In this document: positions 46,720 to 59,366 of the stretch, piece after piece | Layout of the letters: every line of letters starts with the position of its first letter | Numbering within the stretch: position 1 is the first letter of the stretch | NCBI GenBank assembly: GCA_037179515.1 | Contig: JAXCGZ010007697.1 | Span: 25,001 to 89,000 of the forward strand | Direction: 5' to 3' | Length of the DNA: 64,000 nucleotides | Source: Halocaridina rubra | Taxonomy: Eukaryota > Arthropoda > Malacostraca > Decapoda > Atyidae | Position numbers and translations under genes: made by a program | The notes under the pieces: generated by a model | Database searches by the model: none | Seen by the model: the letters and a program-made list of their open reading frames with translations, nothing else | Told to the model about the DNA's origin: nothing

Positions 46720-47193
46720 ATCTACCATCCTCCTCATTCTCCACCTCCATGTCCAATGATTTCATCTCTAACTCTTACTATCCCACCTCAACATCTACTT
46801 CCTCTTCCTCCATATCTAGTTTCACCTACACCACCCCTCCTACTCCACTTCCTTTTCCTTTGCCTTCACCTCTATCTCCTCCTACTCTACCTCAATCTCC
46901 TCATCTTACACTCAAACTTCCACCTCTACCTCTTCCACATCCATAATCATTTCCAACTCCACTTCAACCTCTGTTATATTCATGCTACCTTCTACTTTTC
47001 AACCTCAACTTCCACTTCCACCCTCACCTCCTCTCTCTCCTCTTACTACACATCCAATCCACTTCCTCCTTCTCAATATCCACCTAATTTTTAACCTGAG
47101 CAATCAACTCCTGAAGTTCCACTTTCACATCTACCTCCTTTTCACCCATCTCCTAAAACGCTTTCTTCTCCTCCACCACATACTTATTTTCCA
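46720..47193. repeat. Polypyrimidine-rich low-complexity tract
   Basis: About 470 bp of CCTCC, CACCTC and TTCCTC words on the plus strand, merging into (CT)n. Same composition and strand as 32440-32935 and 53516-54115. ORFs through it (e.g. 46603-47094) are artefacts. Confidence 0.82.
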
Positions 47194-47568
<375 letters not shown>

Positions 47569-47840
47569 CTATCTATCTACCTTGGCTGTTTCCCCTTTTA
47601 ATTGGGGGGTAGCCGACATCAAAGAAAGAAAACAATAAGGGGATTACTTTGCTCTATGGGCAATGACGAGGGAGCTAGCGACCGTTCAAATGGCACTGCT
47701 GGAGTGCCACAGCCCATCCACCCGGCACTTCCACAACCTGTGTCGCTTCACAACTGCCAACTCCTCCTACTGCCCCTACCACAGGGCTACCTCTGTAAGA
47801 TGCAGCCCCGTGGTAACAGCAGATGCCCATCAGAGCTGCA

Positions 47841-49351
47841 TCACAATCGCTCGCTTGCTTCCCTCACATCCATCCTCCTATCATTCAAGGCTCTCCTTAC
47901 TCCATCCATCCATCCAAACCTAGGCCTCCCTCTAGCATTTCTCCCATCAACTCTCGCATTCATCACCTTTTTCAGCAGTCTTTCATCATCCATCCTTTCC
48001 ACATGTCCAAACCATCTCAGAACATTCATATCTACTCTGAGTGCAAATTCTCTCCTCACACCCGTTCTTGCTCTCACCACATCATTCCTAACCTTATCCA
48101 ACCGAGATATACCAATCATACTCCTTAGGCATTTCATCTCAAACACATTTAGTTTCCGTCTCTCATTTACTTTCATACCCCATAACTCTGATCCATACAT
48201 CACAGTTGGCACAACCACTTTCTCATACAAAACTTTCTTAACATTCATTTCCAACCCTCTATTCTTCATCACTCCTTTCAACGCACCCAACACTTTTCAT
48301 CCTTCATTCACTCTGTGACACACATCTGCTTCCACTCCACCATTTGCAGCTATAACCGAGCCTAAATACTTAAACTGATTAACTTCCTCAAGTGTCTCTC
48401 CATTCAACATAACATTCAATCCAGCACCATCCTCATTTTTTGTACACCTCATAATGTTACTCTTTCCCACATTCACTAGCAAGTTCCTTCTCTCACACAC
48501 CATTCCAAATTCTGACACTAACTGTCACAGCTTCTCCTCTGAATCTGCAACCACCACAGTATCATCTGCAAACAACAACTGATTCAGCTCCCACTCGTTA
48601 TCATCCCCATCTACCATTCTCAAACCTTGACCACGCACTCGCTCATTCACCTCTCTTACAACTCCATCAATATACAAATTGAACAGCCATGGTGACTTCA
48701 CACATCCCTGTCTCAGTCCCACACTCACTGAAAACCACTCACTCACTTCATTCCTTCCCAAGCTCTACTGCCCTCATACACACTCTTCACTGCATGCAAC
48801 AATTTACCATTAATTCCATATAAGCTCAAAACATTCCACATTGCCTCTCTATCAACTCTATCATACGCTTTCTCCAGATCCAAAAATGCAAAATACACAT
48901 CCTTACACTTTGCTAAATATTTTTCGTATAACTGCCTAACTATAAAAATCTGATCTATAAAACCTCTACCTCTCTTAAAACCACTCTGCACTTCCGTGAT
49001 CACATTTTCTGTCTTATCCCTAATCCTATTAACCAGTATCCTACCACACACTTTTCCTACCACACTCAACAAACTTATACCCCTAAATTTACTGCATTCA
49101 TACACATCTCCCTTACCTTTGTATAGGGGCACTATACAGGCAATCACCCATTCCACTGGCACCATTGACAACATAAAGCATATATTAAACACCCTCACTA
49201 ACCATTCCAATGCAGTCACACCCCCTACTTTCAACATCTCCGCTCTCACACCATCCATTCCAGGTGCTTTACCTGCTTTCGCTTCATACAATACCCTTTT
49301 CACCTCCTCTCTTGTAATCTCTCTCCCATTTTCATCTCCCATTACTGGCAC
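47841..49351 (-). pseudogene. RTE-1 reverse transcriptase (copy 4)
   Basis: Four frames in series (49351-48743, 48761-48525, 48518-48297, 48293-47841) make up the RT: AGKAPGMDGVRAEML, FRGISLLSVVGK, FAFLDLEKAYDRVD, VGLRQGCVKSPWLFNLYIDG, LLFADDTVVVA, FKYLGSVIAAN and the C-terminal RWFGHVERMDDERL with RGRPRFGW. Catalytic residues are all present. Frameshifts near 48750, 48520 and 48295 and a 3' end shortened by about 30 bp compared with copy 3 inactivate it. Confidence 0.88.
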
Positions 49352-49675
49352 TTGAACACCCCCCCCCCCCCACTGCCTCTATAGCTGCCTCTCTATCTTC
49401 CTCAGCATTCAGCAAACACTCAAAATATTCTGCCCATCTTTTCCTTGCATCGGTCCCTCTTAACATCTGTCCATTCACATTTTTCACTGTCTCTTCCATC
49501 CTCGATCCACCCTTCCTTACTCTCTTCACTTCTTTCCAAGACTTCTTTTTATTCTCCTCATATGACCTACTAAAATCCTGTCCCCACCTAACATTTGCCA
49601 ACCTCTTCTCTTCCTCTACCCTCCGCTTGGTTTCCACATTTTTCTCCCTATACCTTTCATACTTCTCCCTACTTT
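49332..49675 (-). pseudogene. RTE-1 endonuclease-RT linker (copy 4)
   Basis: Lys/Glu/Arg-rich linker codons (KRRVEEEKRLANVRWGQDFS, RKGGSRMEETVKNVNGQML, RKRWAEYFECLLNAEEDRE) matching the copy 3 linker. The C homopolymer near 49365 shifts the frame into the RT. The element is truncated immediately upstream at 49675. Confidence 0.82.
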
Positions 49676-50253
49676 TACCATATGTGAAATCATTAATCAT
49701 TTTTACCCCAACCGGGTCTTGAACCTGAGACTTATAATTACCAAGCTAAGGTGCTACCAACTACACCACAAAAGGTTAAAGGGAAACAAACCTTACAGCT
49801 TATATCTGCTATACTAGGAATGAATGCATTCTACCTGAATGCCACTATGTTCACATTACAGTTTCCCCAAGCTCACTCGTGGTTTTGTGTTTGCATTTAA
49901 TTCAACTCCCAATCTAATTAGGGACCAATAATAACCAAATAAGCACTTTACCATATGTGAAATCATGAAGCATTTTTACCCAGACCACGTTTTGAACCTG
50001 GGACTTATAATTACTAAGTCAAGGCACTACCAATTACACCACAAAAGGTTAAAGGGAAACAAACCTTACAGCTTATATCTGTTATACTAGGAATGAACGC
50101 ATTCTACCTGAATGCCACTATGTTCATATTACAGTTTCCCCAACCTCACTCGTGGTTTTGTTTTTGAATGTAATTCAACTCCCAATCTCATTCGGGACCA
50201 ACAATAACCAAATAAGCACATTACCATATGTGAAATCATGAATCATTTTTACC
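49676..50253 (-). repeat. tRNA-derived repeat, units 2 and 3 (minus)
   Basis: Two head-to-tail units of about 272-274 bp (49676-49949, 49950-50221) plus the first ~32 bp of a further unit. Each has a 72-nt tRNA-like piece with box B (GGTTCAAGACCCGG in unit 2, more diverged in unit 3) and the same body. Followed by an inverted junction. Confidence 0.82.
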
Positions 50254-50272
50254 AGGTTCAAGACCCGGTTGG

Positions 50273-50776
<504 letters not shown>

Positions 50777-53036
50777 GTGATTACCTAATTGTGATTACCT
50801 AATTGTGTTTACGGGAAAGAGCCCAAAGCTCGTATCTTCCCGTCTCCTGATCGCTTCCATTTTATACTTGGTCATACTTATCATACCTGTCCTTAAAACT
50901 ATGGATTGAGATAGCATTAACTACCTCCTTGCTTAGCGAATTCCAATTATCAACTACTCTTACACTGAAAAAGTATTTCCTTACATCCTGCAAAGAAGTT
51001 TTCTTACGAAGCTTCAAACTATGACCTCTAGTTCTAGAGCCAGCCTTATAAAAATATCGATCCCTATCCACTCTATCATAACCATGAAGGAATTTAAAGA
51101 CTGTCACCATATCCCCCCTCACTCTTCTAGCTTCGAGTGATGGTAAGTCTAATTCCCTCAGCCTCTCATCGTAACTGAGATTGCGTATTTCTGCCACCAG
51201 TTTCGTGGCATGTCTTTGAAATTTTTCAAGCTTAGCTATGTGCTTTTTCAAGTGCGGATTCCAAAAGGGGGTTGCATATTCGAGTTTTGGCCTCACATAG
51301 GTTACATAAATATTTCTGAACATTTCCTTGTCCATGTGCCTGAAGGCTACCCTTACATTTGATAAGAACGCATATGCTGCCCTTACTATGCCATTTATAT
51401 GTATTTCTGGAGACAAATCTGCCAGTATGTTTACTCCAAGATCTCTCTCATTTTCTGTCTCTTGAAGTTGTACTCCAGCCACCGAGTAGTCAAGCTTGGG
51501 CCTTCTTGCACTTGTACCCATTCTCATTACCTTACATTTTGAAGTATTGAATTTCATTAGCCACTTTTCTAACCACTCATGCAGATTATTTAGATCCTCC
51601 TGAAGTTCTCTACCATTGTTCTCGTTTTTTACTTTCTTCACAATCTTTGCATCATCTGCAAACATATTCATGAATGAATTTACAGACTCTGGTAGGTCAT
51701 TTACATATACAAGGAACAAAAGTGGCCCTAAAACTGAACCTGTGGAACTCCACTACTACCTCTTCTCCATTTAGACACAGAGTGTCTTACTCTAACCCTC
51801 TGTTCCCTTCCTTCTAAGTAAGTTTTTATTCATTTCAAAACATTTCCACCTATTCTAGCCATTGATTGCAGCTTCCTAATAAGTCTCCCATGTGGAACAG
51901 TGTCAAACGCTTTCTGGAAGTCTAGGAATATGCAATCTGCCCAGCCCTTTCTTTCCTGTAAGATTTGGCTTACCTCATCATAAAATTCTAATAAGTTTGT
52001 TACTGTTGATCTACCTTCTCTGAAGCCATGTTGCCTCACTGACAAAAAGTTGAAGGATTCCAAGTGAAGAGAGATATGTTTCTTTAGTAGTTTCTCCATA
52101 ACTTTGCAAACTATGCTGGTCAAGGAAACTGGTCTATAGTTCAGAGCCGTATCCCTCCTTCCCTTTTTGAAGATAGGTATCACATTTGCTTGTTTCCAGC
52201 ATCTTGGAATCTCCCCCGACTCCAGTGACTCCTTAAATATGATACTTAGTGCCACTGATATTGTGTTTGAGCATTTTTTAACCACATGAGGGGATATGTC
52301 ATCGGGACCTGTAGCTTTATGAACATCTAAATCCATCAGCGCTTTGCATACCTCTGTGGCTGTAAGGTTGATGTTCTCCAATACCGGCCCTTGAGCTTCT
52401 ATCACTGCAATCTGAGGGGGTGGGGTATTTTCTACTGTAAATACTGACTGAAACTCCTTGTTCAGTTCTTTGCAGATCTCTTCATCCATCTCAGTGATGC
52501 TTCCATCCGCTCTCTTTAGCCTTAAAACCTGTTCATTTACCTTCAGTTTTCCTCTGATAAAGCTGTGGAAAAGCTTGGGATTTTCTTTAGCCTTCCTGGT
52601 GATGTCCCTCTCATAGTCTCTCTCTGCCTCTCTCCTTTTACTTAGGTAGTCATTTCTTGCTCTTTTGTAGGTTTGCCAGGCATTTATGTTTTTTCTCCTC
52701 CTATACCTTTTCCAGCATTTGTCTCTCCACTCCTTAGCTCTTTTACACCCATTATCAAACCATTTCTCTCTGGCATGAATTACACCTACTTTGGTGACAG
52801 GTATGCAGCAATCTACTATCTTCCCATATTTCTCACAAAAGATGTCATACATTTCTTGTACAGATTTGTTGTAAAATAAGGTTCTCCAGTCAATAACTGC
52901 AAAAAGCTCATTCATTTTGATGTAATCTCCTTTCCGATAGTTCCTCCTCATGTCCTCAGTGCCTCTACTCTCAGGAAGAATATCTTCAATGATATACTCC
53001 ATCAACAACAACACACAGTGGTCACTCAACAAACAG
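50777..53036 (-). mobile_element. CR1-like copy C, 5'-truncated
   Basis: A 2.26-kb minus-strand element nearly identical to 59367-61610. The 3' tail (two ATTAGGTAATCAC units) is followed inward by a terminal hairpin (50811-50843), the 3' UTR and ORF2 coding for the C-terminal endonuclease end through RT. The 5' truncation at 53036 lies within the endonuclease. It is inserted inside a (TATG)n microsatellite, so the TSD cannot be read. Confidence 0.92.
50862..53036 (-). pseudogene. CR1-like ORF2 (copy C)
   Basis: Starts at the truncated endonuclease end ([20 protein letters not shown]) and reads to 51830 through the RT fingers ([68 protein letters not shown]). A one-base deletion near 51740 (CCTGTGG for CCCTGTGG) and loss of frame around 51830 separate the second piece (51719-50862). 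That piece holds NMFADDAKIVKKV (catalytic box) and the C-terminal domain, ending FKDRYDKYDQV. This copy preserves the C-terminus that copy A lost to a frameshift. Confidence 0.9.
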
Positions 53037-53210
<174 letters not shown>

Positions 53211-53277
53211 ACTAACACTGGACTGTTAACATACAGTCTAAAATGGAAGGAAAAGCCCATTAATTAAAACAACGAAA

Positions 53278-53300
53278 ATATATATATATATATATATATA
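53278..53300. repeat. Short (TA)n
   Basis: A TA tract of about 23 bp immediately before the dispersed repeat shared with the start of the window. Confidence 0.85.
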
Positions 53301-53515
53301 AAGTACTTATTAATTTCGTGACCTAAGCTGGTCACCTTCTCAAAGTACAATGGCAAGAGATACAACTAGCAAAACCAAAGAAAACTTGAAAAGAAGGAGA
53401 TAAAAGAGCCGCCCCCAGGAGACTTAAAATTTGGGATTAATAGAAAACAATCTTAAATGCCCGCCGGGGTTACTCAGTAATCCCCACAAACAGGCCGCAA
53501 AAGGAATTAAAGTCC
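53301..53515. repeat. Dispersed repeat, second copy
   Basis: 53301-53362 matches about 45-105 (TTATTAATTTCGT, TCTCAAAGTACAATG). The rest, to the polypyrimidine tract, is unassigned. Confidence 0.5.
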
Positions 53516-54115
53516 ATACTTCACTTCCACTTCATCCTCATCCTCTTCAACCTCCATTTATGCCTCATCATCCATTTTCTCCGACACAGCCACTGCTTCT
53601 TCTACATCTCCACTTCTACACATTTCTTATACTTCACCATTTCCTCCTTCTAAACTCCATCTACACTTCCATCTAAACCACCTTCTCCTTAACCTTCAAC
53701 TTCACTTCCACTCCTCCTATTCCATCTCCACTTCTCCTGGTCCCGTACCTTCTCCAACCTACTTCCACCACTTACTCTCCTCAATTTACATCTTCTCGTT
53801 CTTTTCTCCCACCACCAAACCAATATGTAACTACTTCTGCTCCATCTCCTCCTCCCTAACTCCTTATCTAGCATTACTTCCTTCTTATCCACGTCTTTCT
53901 TAATATCTTCCACTTCCAATTTTACACTTAGCATGCACTTTCACCTCCTGTCTCCACCTAATGCATCTTCTCCAACAACTTTATCTCCACATCCACTCCA
54001 CCTCTGTATCCTCGTCTTTTACCTGCTCTTCCATCGCACCTTATCCAGAAGCATTTCTGCTTTCTCTTTCTTAATTTCCACATAAATATCAACAAACACC
54101 TCCAGTTCCTTTATC
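53516..54115. repeat. Polypyrimidine-rich low-complexity tract
   Basis: About 600 bp of CTTCC, CCACTTC and CATCTCC words, plus strand pyrimidine-rich. Third such tract in the window. The ORF at 53934-53689 is an artefact of its composition. Confidence 0.82.
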
Positions 54116-54119
54116 TCAA

Positions 54120-54840
54120 AAATGGTATGGCTGCAGGGAGTCATGAGCAGGTAACTTCCTCCACCATGACTATGACTATGACTATGAGGGGCGCTGCGAT
54201 AGGCATACCGTTTGGGAAGGAGTTGGAGACCAGCCCCAGCCTCCTACAAGCAATCTGAGAAAAGTATAAGTATGAGGCAGATTCCACAAAATTAATCTTC
54301 TGGTTGATGACACACCATACAGGGTAATATGGTAATCTGCAGCATCCATACATTGCAGGTGGTGCCCCATGATATCCATCAAACCTAGGCAATGTGCAAA
54401 CTGGGTAAGAAGAAGTTGCAACAAGAGGAGCAGCGACATACTACTACACATACTTGAGCACCTGTGTCGTCTACAACCATGATGATGAGGGCTAACCCGT
54501 TATTGGACAAGGAAATGGACACAGCCAGGAGGGGCTGGGAGGACATCGTAGAAGCTGCCACCATGCCATTACATACTTCTGCAGAGGAAGCCTAAATTCT
54601 ACTCCTACAGGCTTTCCTTTAGTGCCCCACCTTTTGGCATCTATGGCAAGTAACGCCCCTAGATGGCAGGAGCTGATATTCATGTTTGAGTTCCCGCAAT
54701 TTGTGCAGGCCTTAGTCGAGGATGGCCAGGAGGCCGAGCACATGGCAACGACAGCTACTTCCTCATTGATGTCCTGTTTTTGCTGTTGAGACTTGGTCAT
54801 GTTAATTTTGGTGGGAAAAATACCAGCTAACACTTACACC
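54120..54840 (-). pseudogene. Gypsy-3 family fragment: zinc knuckle and protease
   Basis: A minus-strand relic related to 44250-44720. In one frame near 54640 it reads CHRCQKVGH-stop-RKAC (zinc knuckle with one stop). The protease start follows with DDTGAQVCVV near 54470-54440, retaining Asp-Thr-Gly, then GHHLQCMDAADYHITLYGV. It stops within the region after protease. Frames are mixed and no LTR is seen. Confidence 0.72.
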
Positions 54841-54986
54841 TCTCACTGCAGTCTCAAAGGCTGAACACATAGATCTAAGCTTATAGACACTATCATAATA
54901 AAATAATTCTGGTAAATGTTCTTATTAATACTGGGCCTCTAAATCTAATATTAGATTCCCTAGCAATATGTAATCACTTAGATTGT
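54841..54986. other. Unassigned left flank of Gypsy-2
   Basis: About 145 bp without recognised features, adjoining the 5' LTR of Gypsy-2. Confidence 0.4.
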
Positions 54987-55252
54987 TGTAGTATATTTGC
55001 ATCCGCCCTAATGTATCCGCTCAACAGGAGTACTTAATCAAAACTAGGTAATTATAATTAATTAACTGTTTAAAGTTACTGTCTATTCCTATTCCTAATT
55101 ATTGAACGTCAACATTAAATAGTAGATGTAAACCTAAGCACTCTACCCTGTGATCAGTATGATGTACAGTGCATTTCTGGAATAAACTAAGTGAAGACTT
55201 CTGTGTTTATCTAACCATCTGGCAGCAACAGCATGATGTGGAGGATATTACA
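54987..55252 (+). repeat. Gypsy-2 5' LTR
   Basis: About 266 bp beginning TGTAGTATATT and ending GATATTACA (TG...CA). It matches 62425-62621, with words such as CCCTAATGTATCCG and CAACAGGAGTACTTAAT. The 5' copy lacks about 26 bp near its start that the 3' copy has (GATATAATAACTTATT region). Confidence 0.85.
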
Positions 55253-55254
55253 AC

Positions 55255-55265
55255 TGGCGACGAGG
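55255..55265 (+). other. Gypsy-2 primer-binding site
   Basis: TGGCGACGAGG, two bases after the LTR end, fits the TGG-start rule for a site complementary to a tRNA 3' CCA end. The same TGGCGACGAGG core is common in Gypsy elements. The tRNA species is not assigned. Confidence 0.78.
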
Positions 55266-55496
55266 TAAAGTCAGTAAAATAACTGTTGTGATGCATGGCC
55301 GACGTCGCCCACGTTCGCCTGTTTGTGTTGAGGACTGGTCTTGCTTTTCGTCAGGAGTTATGGTATAGGCTAGCCTACACTTCAAGTTGATTTTCGGTAA
55401 TTTAGGTCCATTACGAACAGTTGACTGCCTAGTTACACGAAGTTGCTGATTGCTTTGCAGTTTTGGTCTATCCTGGGTTTAATTTCTTGTGGTGAA

Positions 55497-56325
55497 TATG
55501 CCAATGGCTTTGGTACCAAAGATTCCCCGGTTTAACCCTGATGAACTTCCATTTGATAAATATTTATCTCTATTTCAAGACAACCTTGATGTGATGAGAT
55601 AAAGGATGAGGTTAAAAAGGAAAAAATTTTGATAATTTCACTTGGCAGTAAAGTGCTAAGCACTTTGAGTGATTTGACTGCTCCAGATTTACCGTCTCAT
55701 GAAACTTATAATGAACAGCTTAATTTACTGAAAACACACTATATTACAAAGCCTTCATATCACAGAAGTCTTTGTCGTTTCAATTATGTGTAAAGAAGTC
55801 AAGTGAATCCTTGAGAGACTTGTATGCTGCCCCCAAGTGGCTTGCTAAGGATTGTAACTTGGGAACTACTTTTGATGCGAGGCTTTGGGACCAACTTTTT
55901 ATGGCTATTGACAGTCAAAGTTATTTCAAATTTCTTATGGCAGAAAATCTTAACCATGAAGGTTTAACCTCGGTTTAATTGTTGGACCGAATTGAAACGT
56001 TAGAGAAGGTTCATGTGGGTGAAGATGTTTTGGCAGCAAAGTTTTCAGTGTGACGTTTCGTCCTCGGTAAACAAATTATTAGATAAAGAAAAGATATCTT
56101 GTAAACATTCCGGCTATCCACACCAAAGTTATTTTTGTAACTTTAAGCACCTGAGCTGTTGTGAATGCAAAATAAAGGGCCACCTTGATTGGGTGTGTCA
56201 AGAAAAGCCAAGTGCTGTGTCTAATCATAGTAGTAGGGAATTTCCCAAGTCCAAATTAAAAAATGGCTCAGTGAAAGCTGCTTCACACGAAAGTGAGGAT
56301 GATGAAGGTCCGGCTTCATTTTAAG
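55497..56325 (+). pseudogene. Gypsy-2 gag and zinc knuckle
   Basis: The ATG at 55497 starts PKIPRFNPDELPFDKYLSLF, typical of Gypsy gag. A frameshift near 55600 leads to ILIISLGSKVLSTLSDLTAP and the open piece 55772-55978 (SLRDLYAAPKWLAKDCNLGT). A second piece (56013-56324) holds CKHSGYPHQSYFCNFKHLSC-CEC, a Cys/His-rich zinc-knuckle region, and an acidic C-terminus (HESEDDEGPASF). Gag would assemble the particle. Confidence 0.78.
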
Positions 56326-56815
56326 ATGATAATCAATTGTTAAAAATTGATGAAACAGTTTCCATCAAGGAAGTGAATGCTGAATTGCACTACTTCCTGT
56401 TGAATGATGTCAAAGTGCCATTTGAAGTGGACTCGAGTGCTGCAGTTGCTTTGCTAATGAAGGAGTGGTGCAAGAAGATTGGAGCAGATACCAACCTTCT
56501 GACAAAAAACTCATGATTTTGGTGGATATTCTGTGAATGTCAAGGGTAAAAATAAAGCTTAAAGTATTGCGGCATAAAATTGCTGTTCAACATGTTTTCT
56601 ATGTTACTTGTTATAAGCAAAATAATCTGTGTGGAAGAGCTTTAATGAATAAATTAGGTATTAGACTAGTTGGTATTGATGAGAGCTTAAAGGTTAATAA
56701 TGTTTGTAATTCTGATTTGAATGCTTTATTAGATAATTATTCAATTATTGAAAATAAACCAATTTCTGGTCTTGAAGCCAAGATTTATTTGAGGATAATG
56801 CAGGGCCAAAATTAA
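56326..56815 (+). pseudogene. Gypsy-2 protease region
   Basis: Contains VPFEVDSSAAVALLMKEW near 56410-56465, where DSSA occupies the retropepsin D-S/T-G-A position but Gly is replaced by Ser. The downstream frame (56537-56815) includes KNKA-like and LCGRALMNKLGI segments that normally connect protease to RT. Broken by at least one stop and a frameshift. Confidence 0.68.
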
Positions 56816-56819
56816 TTAC

Positions 56820-58156
56820 AGCAAGGCAAGTTCCCTTAGCACTTAATAATCCTGTGGAAAGGGCTTTAGATACATTAGTTGATGAAGGAAAAATAGAATT
56901 GTTGCTTTTAGTGAGTGGGCTGCCCCCATTGTCCCAGTTTAAAAAAAAAAAAAAAGGATATTAGAGTTTGTATTGATTTCAAGTATCTTGATACTCAAAT
57001 ATACATTGAAAAACATCCAATGCCCAAATTGGATGAGATGCTTGCTATTATAAATAGTTCTAACTATTTTGCTAAACTCAATCTTGCTAATGCTTATCTT
57101 CAAATTCCGGTTTGTGAAACAGATCAAAATTTTCTTGTAATTTCTACAGAGAAAGACTTGTTCAAATGGAAATGTCTTTCTTTTGGCCTTGCTTCTGCCC
57201 CAGGAATTTTTCAAATGTTTATTTCTCAACTGCTATGTGATAATGAGAGTATTGTTGTGTACCTAGATGATATTTTGTTATGTGTTGCTTCAGTTGCTGA
57301 TCTGGAGAACAAACTAATATTAGTACATGACAGACTTTTTGATGCTAATATCATGTTAAATGTAAAAACAAAAGTGTGAATTGGACAAAAGAGCTGTTGA
57401 ATTTTTGGGTTATAAAATCTCTGCTAAAGGTTTATCACCTTCTTCTACTAAGGTCCGAGCAATCTTAGATGCTCCTAAACCAAAAGATTTGTTAGAACTA
57501 CAATCTTTTCTAGGATTGGTAACTTACTATAGTAGATTTATTTACAAATTTTCTGATATTTTATTACCATTATATGATTTGACCAAGAAAAATGTAAGCT
57601 TTGTGTGGTGTACAAAGTGTCAAATTGCTATTGATCTAGTTAAGAAATCATTATGTAGTTCTGCAGCTTTATCACGCTTTACTGGAAAGTCTAAGGTGAT
57701 TCTAGAAGTGGATGCCTTTCCAATTGGAGTGGGTGCAGTGTTCTTGCAGGTTGAGTTTAGGATTGAGAAACCAATCGTTTTTGCCAGTAAAAATCTTTCT
57801 AGTGCAGAAAAAACTATCCCCAGACTGACAAGGAAGCGCTTGCTATGGTTTTTGATGTTCCAAAATTTAAGTTTTATTTGTTGGGCAGAAATTTTGAATT
57901 CAGAACAAACCACATGCCATTACTAGGGTTATTTGGAAAATCTGAATCAATTCCTAAAGATTCGAATGCTAGACTAACTAGATGGTCTGTTCTGCTTCCA
58001 CAATATTCTTTTGATTTAGTGTATACGAGTGGAAAAAGAAATGTTGCGGCAGATGCTCTTAGGGGGACTCCCGTTGATGATGATTTACCTACCCAAATAC
58101 CTGTAGAGTATATTAAACTTATAGAAAATTTTCAAGCTCTTAGTGTTTCTTTTTAA
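56820..58156 (+). pseudogene. Gypsy-2 reverse transcriptase and RNase H
   Basis: RT: VPLALNNPVERALDTLVDEG, then (after an A15 tract that shifts the frame at 56941-56955) DIRVCIDFKYLD, YFAKLNLANAYLQIPV (catalytic Asp replaced by Asn), CLSFGLASAPGIFQMF and VVYLDDILLCVAS (intact YLDD). Connection: VEFLGYKISAKGLSPSS and LELQSFLGLVTYYSRFIYKF. RNase H: VILEVDAFPIGVGAVFLQ, then FRTNHMPLLGLFGK and YTSGKRNVAADALRGT. Frame changes near 57380 and 57845. Confidence 0.86.
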
Positions 58157-58159
58157 ACT

Positions 58160-59366
58160 GTGCAAGATATTACAAAAACTGATCCTGTTTTAAAGAAACT
58201 ATTGCCATTTGTTAAATTTGGTTGGCCATACAATTGTAATGAATGTGATGAATATGCTCATGTAAAGAATGATGTGACTGTCTATAACAATGTAATTCTG
58301 TTTAAGAATAGAATCCTAATTACAGATGAACTTAGGTCTAAAATCTTAAAGTTTTTACATTCTGGCCACGGTGCTATAACTGCAATGAAGGCTGAGGCTA
58401 GGCAGAGCGTTTGGTGGCCTAACTTTAATAATGATATTAAAGACATGATAAAGTCTTATGAATTTTGAACCATGAATAACAGTGTTGTTAAAACACTAAT
58501 ACTGCAATGGAGTTATGTTAGTAAACCATAGAGTGCACATTGATTATTGTGAGTTAGACCATAAACATGTTTTTATTTTAATGGATGCTTATTTCTAAAT
58601 TAATTGATGCTCATGTTGCTCCTTCTGTGACTAGTTTTGTAACTATTGAATTACTAAGAAAAAGCTTTGCAAGGTTTGGCATTCCTGATGTAATTGTTTC
58701 TGAAAATGCTCCTAACCTTGTCTCAAATAAAAAAAAAAGGGATTTTTTTCCAGGAAATGGCATACACTTAATTAACCAATCCCCCTATCATCCTGCTTCT
58801 AACGGATTGGCCGAGAGAGCTATAAGAACTTTGTAGATTGTTGTGCACTTACCGTAGAACCATTCATAGCATCACCAAGTAATCTCCGGCTGAGCTAATG
58901 TTTAAGAGACAAGTCAAGTCTCCTTTAGATATTTTATAATCAAAGAAATGGAAAGTGGAGGAAGAAAGTAAAATGGTTAAACACAATGAACCACAGGGTT
59001 ATGAAAATAAGTTTTATGTTGGTCAGGCTGTATTTGCAAAATATTTCAGTCAAGGTTCGCCTTGGCTTCCAGCTGTTGTAATGGAAGTAAAAGGAGTAAG
59101 GAATTATGTTGTTAGAGTTCCTCGAGCTCATGGAGATTTGTATTGACGTAGACATGTAGATCATTTAAAAGTACGGTCAAAAGTTGATGAAAAATTTCAG
59201 CTATCAGAAGATCCTGTTGCTAATAATCCTTTGCCTAATGTGTTTGATTATGATTATACTGATAACAACCAATATAATAATCTTATATCTAATGGAATTC
59301 AGAATGAAAATAATAATGAATGCAGTGTTGATAATGATAATCTTGAGTCTTTATCGATTAACATGT
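58160..59366 (+). pseudogene. Gypsy-2 integrase
   Basis: The zinc-binding N-terminus includes ELRSKILKFLHSGHGAITAM and SVWWPNFNNDIKDMIKS. The core, with several breaks, has LMDAY-like sequence near 58580, FGIPDVIVSENAPNLVSN (the second catalytic Asp appears as Glu) and YHPASNGLAERAIRTL (catalytic Glu). The C-terminal GPY/F-like part reads GQAVFAKYFSQGSPWLPAVV and VRNYVVRVPRAHGDLY. Reading is cut at 59366 by CR1-like copy A. Confidence 0.83.

Larger units (their letters stand above)
47569..49675 (-). mobile_element. RTE-1 copy 4, 5'-truncated
   Basis: A 2,107-bp minus-strand RTE-1 copy. The 3' hairpin and a (TAGA)3-like tail are at 47569-47580. Homology to copy 3 runs up to the equivalent of about 10330, so the endonuclease is missing. 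TSD TACCATATGT at 47559-47568 and 49676-49685, identical. A run of ten or more C residues at 49360-49370 lies between RT and linker. It inserted between two tandem tRNA-derived units. Confidence 0.92.
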
